Assembly (NCBI GenBank): GCA_016786485.1
Contig: JAEUWD010000034.1
Location: forward strand, 1-64,000
Direction of reading: 5' to 3'
Source of the DNA: Bacteriovoracaceae bacterium
GTDB lineage: Bacteria; Bdellovibrionota; Bacteriovoracia; Bacteriovoracales; Bacteriovoracaceae
DNA: 64,000 nucleotides
Under the pieces are notes generated by a model. That model saw nothing but the letters and a program-made list of their open reading frames with translations, ran no database searches and had not been told where the DNA came from. Every line of letters begins with the position of its first letter. The first letter of the stretch is position 1. Both the position numbers and the translations under genes were made by a program. Positions 16,657-25,866 of the stretch are shown in pieces.

Positions 16657-18741
16657 ATGGGAAAAGTCGATCAATTATTATCGAAATTCGGTTTTCTGAC
16701 TAAGAGTGCGGACCTCGCGATTGCAGTTGGTATCTTACTCATATTAGCGATGATGATTTTACAAGTACCAGCTTGGGTGCTTGATTTACTACTTACTACG
16801 TCACTAGCATTATCTTTAATTATTTTACTTTTGAGTGTTTACGCTAGCCGTCCTTTAGATTTTTCAACTTTTCCGGCCGTATTATTAATTTCAACTTTAT
16901 TTAGGTTGGCCCTGAACGTCGCTTCAACTAAAAATATTTTATTATTTGGCGCCAGTGATGGGACTGAAGCGGCAGGTGCCATCATCCATGCCTTTGGTAA
17001 TTACGTCGTGGGTGGAAATTACGCTGTCGGTTTAGTCGTTTTCATTATCTTAGTTATTATCAACTTTATCGTTATCACCAAAGGTGCTGGGCGAGTCGCT
17101 GAAGTTTCTGCTCGATTCACCTTAGATGCAATGCCTGGTAAACAAATGGCGATCGATGCCGATTTAAATGCAGGCTTAATTGATGACAAAGAAGCAAAAC
17201 GTCGCCGCGCTGAAATTGCACAAGAAGCAGATTTCTACGGGTCTATGGACGGTGCTAGTAAATTCGTACGCGGTGATGCAATCGCCGGAATCTTAATTAC
17301 TTTTGTTAATATTATTGGTGGGATTATCATCGGAATGGTTCAAAACAATATGGACTTTTCAAAGGCGACAGAAGTCTTCACGCTGTTAACAGTAGGGGAT
17401 GGTTTAGTCACACAAATCCCAGCGCTTATCATCTCGACTGCAGCTGGTATTATCGCGACTCGAAATACTGAGAGCGATTCTTTGGGTTCACAAATCTCCT
17501 CACAATTTTCAGTTCAACCAAGAGCGCTTTATATTGTTGCTGGTGTTCTGGTTTTATTTTCATTCATTCCAAATATTCCCATGATGCCATTTTTTATAAT
17601 TGGTTCGACCATTGGTTTTTGGGCACTTCGAATTGATAAGCGCAACGCGATGGTTGAGGCGGCAAAAAAACAAACACAAATCGAAGAAAAGAAATCAACG
17701 GGCGAAAACTTGGAAGACTTACTTGGTGTCGAACTGGTCGAGTTGGAAGTGGGTTATGGTCTGGTCAATATTGTTGATACGAAACAGAACGGTGACTTGC
17801 TTGAAAGAATTAGCCACATCAGAAAACAATTTGCGATCGATTGGGGGGTTATCGTCCCTTCTATCAGAATTAAAGATAATTTGGAATTAAAGCCAGGTGG
17901 TTATTCATTAAGAATTAAAGGTATTGAAGTAGCCAAAGGCGAATTGATGCCTGATCACTTGTTAGCGATGGATCCTGGTACGGTTATTGAAAAAATTGAT
18001 GGTGTCGAAACAGTTGAGCCAGTTTTTGGATTACCGGCGGTTTGGATTGGTGAAGAATTACGTGACGATGCTCAATACAATGGTTACACCGTGGTTGATT
18101 TATCAACAGTTGTTGCAACTCATATCACTGAAATCTTGAAAAATAATTTACATGAATTATTTGGCCGTCAGGAATTAGTTCGTGTTCTTGAAAACTTCAA
18201 AGAAGATTATCCAAAAGTTGTTTCTGATTTAATCCCTGAAATTTTAAATATGGGTATCGTTTTAAAAGTTCTTCAGAATTTATTGAAAGAGGGTGTTTCT
18301 ATCCGTGATTTAAGAACGATTCTTGAATGTTTAGCTGAGATTGGTGACAAAATTAAGGATCCTGAGCAATTAACCGAGTTTACTAGACAGGGATTATATC
18401 GAACGATTACAGAATCCATTAAGAGCCAAAAAGGTGATATCCCAATCTTTACATTGGACCGTGGAATTGAAGAGTCTATTTCCGAAGCGGTGGTTCCATC
18501 TGAAGGTGGAATGCAGTTGGCGATGGAAACTCAGGTAACTCAAAAAATTCTATCGAGTTTAAATGAAAAGATTGAAGAAGCTACGAATTTAGGAGAGAAA
18601 ATGGTCATACTATGCTCTCCCGTTATTCGCAAGCACTTTAAAAAGCTCACCGAGAAGTTTATTCCCAATTTAATTGTTGTAAGCCATAATGAATTAAGCC
18701 CTGAAGTGAATATACGATCACTTGGAACGGTGAGGTTATAA
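16657..18741 (+). CDS. flhA: Flagellar export gate protein FlhA
   Basis: The large export-gate nonamer subunit, 694 residues from ATG 16657. Eight N-terminal membrane helices, then the FHIPEP signature (RFTLDAMPGKQMAIDAD) in the cytoplasmic loop and a full C-terminal docking domain (from VELEVGYGLVNIVD to the SPEVNIRSLGTVRL end). The GTG 9 nt upstream, inside flhB, is a less likely start because AGGAG/AGGTG lies between it and the ATG. Next gene flhF begins 1 nt after the stop. Confidence 0.96.
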   Translation: MGKVDQLLSKFGFLTKSADLAIAVGILLILAMMILQVPAWVLDLLLTTSLALSLIILLLSVYASRPLDFSTFPAVLLISTLFRLALNVASTKNILLFGASDGTEAAGAIIHAFGNYVVGGNYAVGLVVFIILVIINFIVITKGAGRVAEVSARFTLDAMPGKQMAIDADLNAGLIDDKEAKRRRAEIAQEADFYGSMDGASKFVRGDAIAGILITFVNIIGGIIIGMVQNNMDFSKATEVFTLLTVGDGLVTQIPALIISTAAGIIATRNTESDSLGSQISSQFSVQPRALYIVAGVLVLFSFIPNIPMMPFFIIGSTIGFWALRIDKRNAMVEAAKKQTQIEEKKSTGENLEDLLGVELVELEVGYGLVNIVDTKQNGDLLERISHIRKQFAIDWGVIVPSIRIKDNLELKPGGYSLRIKGIEVAKGELMPDHLLAMDPGTVIEKIDGVETVEPVFGLPAVWIGEELRDDAQYNGYTVVDLSTVVATHITEILKNNLHELFGRQELVRVLENFKEDYPKVVSDLIPEILNMGIVLKVLQNLLKEGVSIRDLRTILECLAEIGDKIKDPEQLTEFTRQGLYRTITESIKSQKGDIPIFTLDRGIEESISEAVVPSEGGMQLAMETQVTQKILSSLNEKIEEATNLGEKMVILCSPVIRKHFKKLTEKFIPNLIVVSHNELSPEVNIRSLGTVRL

Positions 18742-18742
18742 A

Positions 18743-20173
18743 ATGCATGTAAGAAAATTTGAAGGAGATTCATTGGAAGATGTTCTTCAAACAGTTAAGA
18801 AAGAACTTGGTCCCGATGCAATCATTATTAAAACTAAAACCAATAAAGGTCTGGCTGGTGCGCTGAAAAAGAAAAAAATTGAAATTACCGCCGCCATTTC
18901 TGAAACCTCATATCTTAAAAAAGCTAAAGTTGATTCGGTTCTTAATGAAGAGCAAAAAGAACGTTTCTATAAAAATCCTGCAAGTAAAATTAATGCTACC
19001 GTAAGTAACTTTAGCGATAATACACCAGCGGCTCGTGGCTATGGAAACTTAGCTTTAAATCGTTCGGTTAAAATTGCAGAGACTGAGACTAAAAATAAAA
19101 CTTCTGATTTAGATCGATTCTTAGATGAAAAACCAGCTAATGAACAGCCGGTCAGAAGAGCTGCTCCAAGTATGGCCTTAAATGAATTCATCGGTGGCAC
19201 AGAAGCAGCAGAAGAAGTTGAAGTAAGAAGGCCAACTGCTATTCCTGCGCAAGCTCAGGCGACTGCCACTCAGCCGATTTCAAGTTCAATGAATGACTTT
19301 TCTGGGAAGCTAAGAGAAAACGATCGACGAATAAAAGAACTTGAAGATCGATTGATGGAACTCACTCAATCAGTTACTTTTAAAAATAGAAAAGACGATG
19401 AAGAAAAAGGTATTCTTGAATTAGGAAGAACGCTTCGTTCTTTAGATTTCGATGAAGCAGTAATTCATTTATTAAATAAAAATGCACGCGCCAATCTTTC
19501 TCAAAAAGATTTAGCGGTCAGCGATGTGGTTTTCGATCACGCTTTACAGCACTTGCACTCATTGATTAAAACTAAGCCGATTTTATTTGCGGAAGAGACA
19601 CAGTCGACCAACGGTAAAATCGTAGTGCTTATCTCTGAAGGTTCATCAGGTCAAACATCAATGGCATTGAAGTTATCAAATATTTATGAGAATTGCGTGG
19701 TGATTAAATTCTCACATGGCGCGAGCGCAAATAGTCGCTTCGTCGAAAAAATGTTTGATGTGGAAATGAATATGGTAAGTACCATTTCGGAAGCGCTACA
19801 AGCGATCCGCAAAGCTTCAGAAGCTAACAAAAATATTATTGTAGATTACAAAAATATTTCATCGGAAGTTGATGAAACTAAAAAATTCGTTGAGAGCTTA
19901 AGTCGCTCGTATAAAAATTTAGAAGTAGAGTTAGTGTTATCTGCCATACATTCGGAAATATACAATAGAAAAATTATTTCCAAGTATAAACAGCAGTTGG
20001 ATGGCGTTATAATTAATCATCTTGATAAGTGCTTAAGCTTTGGCTCACTTATCAATGTGCACATGCACTCTGGCCAAATCCCAATGGTGTTTTTCGGCAC
20101 TGGTTGTGTGGTTCCAGAAGATATTGAAGCAGCATCAAGTGAGAGGATTTTAGCAAGTTTAGTTGAACTGTAA
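18743..20173 (+). CDS. flhF: FlhF homologue with degenerate GTPase motifs
   Basis: FlhF is an SRP-family GTPase that sets the pole and number of flagella. The basic N-terminal domain (MHVRKFEGDSLEDVLQTVKK) and long linker are typical, and the end still has the family's GTGCVVPEDIEAAS. The G domain is eroded: the P-loop reads EGSSGQTS (299-306), with Gln in place of the nucleotide-binding Lys; the DTYR block is replaced by SHGAS; DTAGR is DYKNI (368-372); TKxDE is NHLDK (425-429). Tight GTP binding and hydrolysis look unlikely. The reading frame is intact and the neighbours are normal, so this is divergence and not a broken gene. Length (476) is on the long side for the family. Confidence 0.88.
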   Translation: MHVRKFEGDSLEDVLQTVKKELGPDAIIIKTKTNKGLAGALKKKKIEITAAISETSYLKKAKVDSVLNEEQKERFYKNPASKINATVSNFSDNTPAARGYGNLALNRSVKIAETETKNKTSDLDRFLDEKPANEQPVRRAAPSMALNEFIGGTEAAEEVEVRRPTAIPAQAQATATQPISSSMNDFSGKLRENDRRIKELEDRLMELTQSVTFKNRKDDEEKGILELGRTLRSLDFDEAVIHLLNKNARANLSQKDLAVSDVVFDHALQHLHSLIKTKPILFAEETQSTNGKIVVLISEGSSGQTSMALKLSNIYENCVVIKFSHGASANSRFVEKMFDVEMNMVSTISEALQAIRKASEANKNIIVDYKNISSEVDETKKFVESLSRSYKNLEVELVLSAIHSEIYNRKIISKYKQQLDGVIINHLDKCLSFGSLINVHMHSGQIPMVFFGTGCVVPEDIEAASSERILASLVEL

Positions 20174-20232
20174 TTAAAATTGATTTTTTTTGAACAATAG
20201 GATGTTGTTCAAGTTAAGGGGACAGGAAGTCT

Positions 20233-21111
20233 ATGAGTCGTGCTAGTAATTGGTTGTATTCGTTTAATTCAGAAGCTTCAGACGTACTACAAAAAAGCAA
20301 AAATGGAAAAGCAAAAACTATCGCGGTCAGTAGCGGTAAAGGTGGCGTTGGCAAAACGTCGATTGCCATTAAATTCGCCAAGGATTTAGCTGCTCGTGGT
20401 AAAAAAGTTTTACTCATTGATTGTGATTTCAATCTTTCAAATACTTCCATTAAATTAAATATTCCTCTTAATAATTATTTTTCAGAAATGCTTACGCAGG
20501 GTAGACCTTTTGAAGATTGTCTGTATCGTGATGGTAATTTTCACTTATTGCCAGCTGCCAATGGGGACCTGGAGCAATTTTATAAAAATTTGAACATGGA
20601 CGAAGTGATCATTGATATCATCAATGCTCACGAAAATTCTTATGATATTATCATTCTCGATTCTCCAGCAGGGATCTCACGTGAAACGCTGACCCTGAAT
20701 GCTTACTGTGACCATCGCTTTATTATTGTTACTCCTGATCGCTCATCAATTACTGACTCATATTCTCTGATGAAAGTTCTATCGAAAAACTTTGGAATAA
20801 AAGAAAATCATATTATCGTAAACTTTTTTAGTAACAAAAAGCAGTATGACAAAGTCGTCAAAACGCTGAGTGAGACGGCCGAAAACTTCCTAGGCTGCCG
20901 AAGTTACTTGATTGGTGGACTTCGTAAATATGATATTTCTGCTGATGCTTTCGATAGGTATTTTTTGCACGTGGCTGATTCTGCCGCCCACAAAGATTTC
21001 GTAAAGCTTAGTGATTCTTATGTCGAAAAATTCCTTGGACGATCTCTGGATGTTGAACCGATCCCTAGTTCAGTTGCCATGAGAGATGTTCATCTAGATG
21101 TACATTATTAA
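20233..21111 (+). CDS. flhG: FlhG/FleN-type MinD-like ATPase
   Basis: MinD-family ATPase that limits flagellar number, normally together with FlhF. The deviant Walker A motif is complete (SSGKGGVGKTS, about residues 33-43), as are VLLIDCDFNLSNTSIKLN and IIILDSPAGIS. The C-terminal end has no obvious amphipathic membrane helix. The short N-terminus before the P-loop shows no DQAxxLR motif, the element by which FlhG activates FlhF in other bacteria; an in-frame TAA at 20215 rules out a longer N-terminus. ATG 20233 follows GGGGACAGGAAG. Confidence 0.92.
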   Translation: MSRASNWLYSFNSEASDVLQKSKNGKAKTIAVSSGKGGVGKTSIAIKFAKDLAARGKKVLLIDCDFNLSNTSIKLNIPLNNYFSEMLTQGRPFEDCLYRDGNFHLLPAANGDLEQFYKNLNMDEVIIDIINAHENSYDIIILDSPAGISRETLTLNAYCDHRFIIVTPDRSSITDSYSLMKVLSKNFGIKENHIIVNFFSNKKQYDKVVKTLSETAENFLGCRSYLIGGLRKYDISADAFDRYFLHVADSAAHKDFVKLSDSYVEKFLGRSLDVEPIPSSVAMRDVHLDVHY

Positions 21112-21126
21112 AGCAAGGAGTGCTCA

Positions 21127-21912
21127 ATGTCGACAATCACCAGTAAATTAAAGAAGCTAAAAGATTACAAAACAGAAATCAATGCTCAGATGAAAGATGA
21201 AATCATCGTAGAGTATGCTCCTTTAATTAAATATATTGCTCAAAAAATTGCGTCGCGTTTACCGGCCAATATTGAGTTGGATGATTTAATTTCTTGCGGT
21301 GTTATTGGTTTAATGGATGCAATTGCCAAGTTCGATCCTACTCGTGATAATAAATTTAAAACCTATGCAGAATTCCGTATCAGAGGTTCAATTCTAGACG
21401 AACTTCGCGCTCAAGACTGGGTTCCTCGTTCAGTTCGTGAAAAAGCTAAACTCGTTGAAAAAGCATATGCCAAACTTGAAGGTGAATTAGGTCGTCCAGC
21501 CACTGACGATGAAATGTGCGCTGAACTTAATATTACTCAAGATGAATTTTTCTCATTACTAAATAAAGCAAAATCCGTTTCATTGCTAAATATCGACGAT
21601 TCAGCGACCTTTAATCGTGGTGATAAAAAACTGCTTATGGGTCTGCTCGAGCACAGAAGATCATCAAATCCTTTTGCCGCCGTTAACTACAAGCGTGCAC
21701 AAGAAATTATTAAAGATGGAATTAAGTCATTGCCAGAGAAGCAGAGATTAGTTCTTTCTCTATATTATTATGAAGATCTAAACTTGAAAGAAATTGGTCA
21801 AGTTCTCGACGTTACAGAGTCACGTGTTTCTCAATTGCACACTCAAGCTATTTTGAAATTGCGTGTGAAGCTGAAGACAAATTTCGAATCAGTAGAAGAT
21901 ATTGCAGTTTAA
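21127..21912 (+). CDS. fliA: Flagellar sigma factor FliA (sigma-28)
   Basis: Group 3 sigma factor for late flagellar genes. Region 2 is clear (DDLISCGVIGLMDAIAKFDP, KTYAEFRIRGSILDELR), then WVPRSVREKA for region 3 and a region-4 helix-turn-helix (LNLKEIGQVLDVTESRVSQL). At 261 residues it is of normal length. Strong AAGGAG site. Its place last in the export operon means sigma-28 is produced with the export apparatus. No flgM anti-sigma gene is present nearby. Confidence 0.95.
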   Translation: MSTITSKLKKLKDYKTEINAQMKDEIIVEYAPLIKYIAQKIASRLPANIELDDLISCGVIGLMDAIAKFDPTRDNKFKTYAEFRIRGSILDELRAQDWVPRSVREKAKLVEKAYAKLEGELGRPATDDEMCAELNITQDEFFSLLNKAKSVSLLNIDDSATFNRGDKKLLMGLLEHRRSSNPFAAVNYKRAQEIIKDGIKSLPEKQRLVLSLYYYEDLNLKEIGQVLDVTESRVSQLHTQAILKLRVKLKTNFESVEDIAV

Positions 21913-22023
21913 GTTGATATTCTTGGTCAACAATCGGCAATAACATTGTACTTTATGTTTCACTTTGAATAGTGAATAATATCAGTAGGGGAAACCCAAG
22001 GATATATTAAACAGGAAGTTATT

Positions 22024-24384
22024 ATGTTCAAAAAAATCAACTCAAATTTTCCGAAATTTTACCAAGTTTCATTGGCCTTGGTAACAGTGACGGCATCATC
22101 CGCTTTAATATATTTCTGGTTTTCTGGATATTTAGACGGTTCTTTTGCTAGTTCAGTTTATCAAAACGCCCAAGTTGTCGAAAATTTGAAAAATTCAAAA
22201 ATGTTGGATTATGTGGCGGACAGTGTTGCCAAAGGTGAGATTGATCGCGCATTGAAAAATCTAGAATATTTCGAAAGTAATGTTGAACAAATTGATAATT
22301 TCGCAAATACCAATAGCTATGAAGATATGGAAAAAGGTCTTATCAAGTTGAAAGACTCATTGGGAAAAATTCAATCGGTTAACAGTGCCGATGATGCGCT
22401 TCGTGTCTTCCAAGAAAAAATTAGAAGCTTTGAAAACTATGCCAATCTAAATGAGTGGAGAACGCTTTCACGTTTAAGTTCGCGTATTATGGCCAAAATC
22501 ACAGCTCAGTCTTCAATGAGAAATAATATGGCGGAGGTGATCAACAGTGTAAAAACTGATATCACTATTATGAAGAAAGTGACAATGTCTTCTGTACTTC
22601 ATCCAACAACTAAAAATGAAATTGTATCAAGACTTGATTCACTTACTCATGAATTGAATATGCTGAATGGTTATTCGAGCAATAAAAGTTCATTTCAATC
22701 ATTACTAGTAAGCTATCAAAGAAGTTTCGATCGTTGGTTAACGGATGTGAGTCCAGAACTAGCGCTAAAAAAACTTGAAGCCGATAGATTTGGCCATTAT
22801 TTTTTATTTTCACTTATGGCGATTATAGGTCTTTGTCTCAGCTTACTAGCAGTTGGTTCAAGAATGCATCGGAAATTTGCGAGCGAAGAAGTCGAAGCTC
22901 TCGAAAATTCTGTTATTCAATTAATTGAAAAAAGCATCTTGGAACAACAAAATATCAGCAATGAATATTCATTCGAATTCAAAAATAAATTCGACAAGAT
23001 TAAACGTTATATTAAAAAGCGCATGATGTTTGGTTCAATGTTTCAAGACTCATTACCATTTCCATCGCTACTTATGGACAAAAACCTAAAGCTAATTTGG
23101 GCAAATAAATTATTCTGTGAAACATGGTCAATTGATAAAGAAGAAATTAATTCTGAAACTGTTGGTTGGGATACAGTTGCTAAAATCACAAACCTTGGTG
23201 AAGAAGATCCGGTTTATGAAGCTATTAAAAACGGCATCGCAGGTGTTTACCAAATTCAAGTTCGTTTCAGTGAAAATATGCCAAGTGAGCCATTTGAAAT
23301 GTATGTTTCTCCAACAGAATATGCGGGAGAGAAACGTGTTCAAGTTTATTTCTATTCACTGACTTCAGTTCAAGATGTGATTGCTTCTCAAAGTAAATCC
23401 ATTGTTGGGCCTGTGTTACGTACACTTGAAGCGCTGATGAAAGGAAGCTTTGATAGTCAATTTCAAGGTGATATTAAGAGTGATTATGAAGCCGCTCAAA
23501 TTGAAAATCTTTATGAGAAGTTTTTAAAATATAACGACTATGTTGTGCTTCAACGTGAGGGTTTATTATCAGAAATTGACCGTTTAGAAGACACTGTAAC
23601 AGACAATGAAAAGATTATTAATGACGTGGGTGTTTTAAACTCTTCATTAATGCAGAGTCATTTAGAACTTATTAAAGATTTAGGTGTTGTGAGAAGCCGT
23701 ATTATCGAATTATCCGAAGTGGCTGATGGTCATAAAGCGATGAACGTTGAGTTATCTCGCCTGGTTGAAAGTAATCTTGAAAGATACCGCAACTCAATCG
23801 AAAAAAATAAAAACTTGTTCGATTCGTACGACGAAGGCTTGAAGTCTATTCCAACCATCGATAAATTCAAAGACGAACTAAAAATTGTTCGAACTGAATT
23901 GGTAAATAGTAAAAATAAAATTGCTCAAACCATCACGAAGCTTACCCCAAGTACTGATTTTGCTGTGAAGAGCGAACTAGATTATAAAACGACAGCGTTA
24001 ACAGAAAGAATTCAATTGGAATTGGAAAAGTTAACTGACATTGTGGGAATTCTTGAGAAGAAAATGGTTTTCCTTGAAGTTCAATTTTCAAAAACCCAAA
24101 TGGTTTTCAACGAACACAAGAAAACAATTTATGAAAACAAAGTTGAAAATGAAACGGTTACTTTTGAAAGATATAAAGATTATTCAAAAAACTATTCAAG
24201 TAAGTTAAGAGAGCTTGAGCGTCGTACTGATATTTCTGAAAGTGAAGTCGTTAGTCGATTAAAGAGCATTTACGACTTATATCGTTCGAATGCAAAAACA
24301 ATTTATCAAATTAAAGAGATTATCAGCGACAAAAAAGTAGCGGCTGAGCCAACAGGCGAAAGAACTCCTGAACAAGAAGTTTAA
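22024..24384 (+). CDS. Membrane protein with PAS-like and long coiled-coil regions
   Basis: Not a family I recognise. Transmembrane helices lie at about 12-34 and 258-279 and bracket a 220-residue helical periplasmic domain, the layout of a sensor. The cytoplasmic part holds a PAS-like domain (about 339-450: FPSLLMDKNLKLIWANKLFCETW is the usual PAS opening) and then over 300 residues of heptad-rich helix. The conserved hairpin tip of chemoreceptors and any kinase or cyclase domain are absent. It lies 111 nt after fliA in the same direction, with its own GGAAG ribosome site, and is closed by the opposing coaE gene overlapping by 4 nt. A motility-linked sensor or scaffold is inference. Confidence 0.75.
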   Translation: MFKKINSNFPKFYQVSLALVTVTASSALIYFWFSGYLDGSFASSVYQNAQVVENLKNSKMLDYVADSVAKGEIDRALKNLEYFESNVEQIDNFANTNSYEDMEKGLIKLKDSLGKIQSVNSADDALRVFQEKIRSFENYANLNEWRTLSRLSSRIMAKITAQSSMRNNMAEVINSVKTDITIMKKVTMSSVLHPTTKNEIVSRLDSLTHELNMLNGYSSNKSSFQSLLVSYQRSFDRWLTDVSPELALKKLEADRFGHYFLFSLMAIIGLCLSLLAVGSRMHRKFASEEVEALENSVIQLIEKSILEQQNISNEYSFEFKNKFDKIKRYIKKRMMFGSMFQDSLPFPSLLMDKNLKLIWANKLFCETWSIDKEEINSETVGWDTVAKITNLGEEDPVYEAIKNGIAGVYQIQVRFSENMPSEPFEMYVSPTEYAGEKRVQVYFYSLTSVQDVIASQSKSIVGPVLRTLEALMKGSFDSQFQGDIKSDYEAAQIENLYEKFLKYNDYVVLQREGLLSEIDRLEDTVTDNEKIINDVGVLNSSLMQSHLELIKDLGVVRSRIIELSEVADGHKAMNVELSRLVESNLERYRNSIEKNKNLFDSYDEGLKSIPTIDKFKDELKIVRTELVNSKNKIAQTITKLTPSTDFAVKSELDYKTTALTERIQLELEKLTDIVGILEKKMVFLEVQFSKTQMVFNEHKKTIYENKVENETVTFERYKDYSKNYSSKLRELERRTDISESEVVSRLKSIYDLYRSNAKTIYQIKEIISDKKVAAEPTGERTPEQEV

Positions 24385-25025
24385 TTCTCTAAAATATCGT
24401 TTAAAACTTTATCGATTTCCGAATGAAGATGATTCAAGTCTTGATCATTTTTAATGATAAATTGAGCGAAGTTCAATTTATCGGCAATCGGCATTTGGCT
24501 TTGGATAATCTTTTGCGCTAGTGCTGCTTCTATTTTATCCCGTTCTATAAGCCGTTTAATTTGCGTTTTATCATCACAAGCGACAAGAATGTTGATGTCA
24601 ATCTTCGATTGAAGTTTCTTCTCAAAAAGCAAAGGGACATCATAAATAATAAAGTCAACTTCTCCCAGTTTGTTTAATTCAGTTTTGAAAGTATTTTCGA
24701 AATGACTAAAAATAAATCCTTCAACTTTATTTTTGTTTTCGACGTTATTAAAAACGATACTTCTTAACTTTGGAAAATTGATTTTTTTATTTTCAATACA
24801 ATCAGGGAAATTTCGCAGGACAAATTCAAGGCCCAGTTCCGAATGATAAATGTTTTTTACGATCTGATCAGCATCAATCAGGGGCAGCTTCTTTAGTTTG
24901 AAATATTGAGCCGCGGTCGATTTTCCAGTGGCAATTCCGCCGGTGAGTCCAATAATGGGGACGTCAAGCTGGTACAAACGCTCAGCCGTTTTAAGTTTTA
25001 TTAAGTTACTTTTTATTTTTTTCAT
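24381..25025 (-). CDS. coaE: Dephospho-CoA kinase
   Basis: Last step of CoA synthesis: ATP-dependent phosphorylation of dephospho-CoA. The P-loop is GLTGGIATGKST, followed by LPLIDADQIVKNIY; further family blocks are IIYDVPLLFEK and LIERDKIEAALAQKII. The protein is about 214 residues, with about 20 extra N-terminal residues before the P-loop strand compared with typical CoaE, so the true start could be slightly downstream. Its first 20 nt overlap the end of mazG, indicating one two-gene transcript. Confidence 0.92.
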   Translation of the reverse strand: MKKIKSNLIKLKTAERLYQLDVPIIGLTGGIATGKSTAAQYFKLKKLPLIDADQIVKNIYHSELGLEFVLRNFPDCIENKKINFPKLRSIVFNNVENKNKVEGFIFSHFENTFKTELNKLGEVDFIIYDVPLLFEKKLQSKIDINILVACDDKTQIKRLIERDKIEAALAQKIIQSQMPIADKLNFAQFIIKNDQDLNHLHSEIDKVLNDILEN

Positions 25026-25809
25026 TCTTTTTTACTTTTTTCCAGAAATTTTCCATTTCTGCTAAGCTGAGCTCATCTAGCTTCTTGTCAGCATCGGCGA
25101 CTAGTTTTTGCAAAGTTTGAAAACGACCTATAAATTTTGCGTTTGCCTTATGTAATACTTCTTCAGAAGTTAATTTTAAATGACGAGATAATTGGGCCAC
25201 TGAAAAAAGTAAGTCGCCCATTTCTTCTTCGATCTTTTTAATGTTTTTGTTTTTTTTCTTTTTCATTTCGACTTTAAGTTCGTCGAGTTCTTCTTCAACC
25301 TTGGCCAAAACTTGTTCTGTTGTTTCCCAATCAAAATTGAATTTTTTTGATTTTTCACCAATGGTGTGAGCAGAAAGTAGGGCCGGAAATAAATTATCTT
25401 TATGTGAGATGACTTTATGATCGGTTTTGCCTTCTTTAGTTTTTTCTTGTTGCCAAGTTTTATTAATTTCTTCTTCAGTAAAGCGTTTATTCTGAGGGTT
25501 TTGGAATACATGAGGGTGGCGATTAATCAATTTGGTTGCCAGCTTTTTTGCTACCGTCTGAATATTAAATTGTTTCTTTTCAGAGGCAATTTGAGAGTGA
25601 AGAATGACTTGAAGGAGAACATCACCGAGTTCTTCTTCCATCCTGGTCGGGTTTTCACTTTGAAGTGCATCCACACATTCATAACTTTCTTCAATAAGGT
25701 AGCGAATGAGGCTTTGATGGGTTTGTTTAATATCCCAAGGACAGCCGGTTTTAGGATCTCGTAGGCGGGCGATAACCTCAATGAGCTTATCTAATTCAGT
25801 GTTTTGCAT
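25006..25809 (-). CDS. mazG: MazG nucleoside triphosphate pyrophosphohydrolase
   Basis: House-cleaning enzyme that hydrolyses NTPs to NMP and PPi. Both tandem MazG domains are visible: CPWDIKQTHQSLIRYLIEES with EELGDVLLQVILHSQ in the first, and KVEEELDELKVEM with EEMGDLLFSVAQLSRHL in the second, with the metal-binding EExxD-type residues. Length (267) matches E. coli MazG. AAGGT lies 6 nt before the ATG. It is divergent from ybeY across a very short gap. Confidence 0.95.
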   Translation of the reverse strand: MQNTELDKLIEVIARLRDPKTGCPWDIKQTHQSLIRYLIEESYECVDALQSENPTRMEEELGDVLLQVILHSQIASEKKQFNIQTVAKKLATKLINRHPHVFQNPQNKRFTEEEINKTWQQEKTKEGKTDHKVISHKDNLFPALLSAHTIGEKSKKFNFDWETTEQVLAKVEEELDELKVEMKKKKNKNIKKIEEEMGDLLFSVAQLSRHLKLTSEEVLHKANAKFIGRFQTLQKLVADADKKLDELSLAEMENFWKKVKKNEKNKK

Positions 25810-25866
25810 TTGTGACCTTTTATAATTTCTATCATTATGCTAGAAATAAAGAAAGCGAGATTTCCA

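Noticed and set aside
22024-24384. Methyl-accepting chemotaxis receptor
   Set aside because: Two membrane helices and coiled coil fit, but the conserved hairpin tip and methylation helices are not seen.
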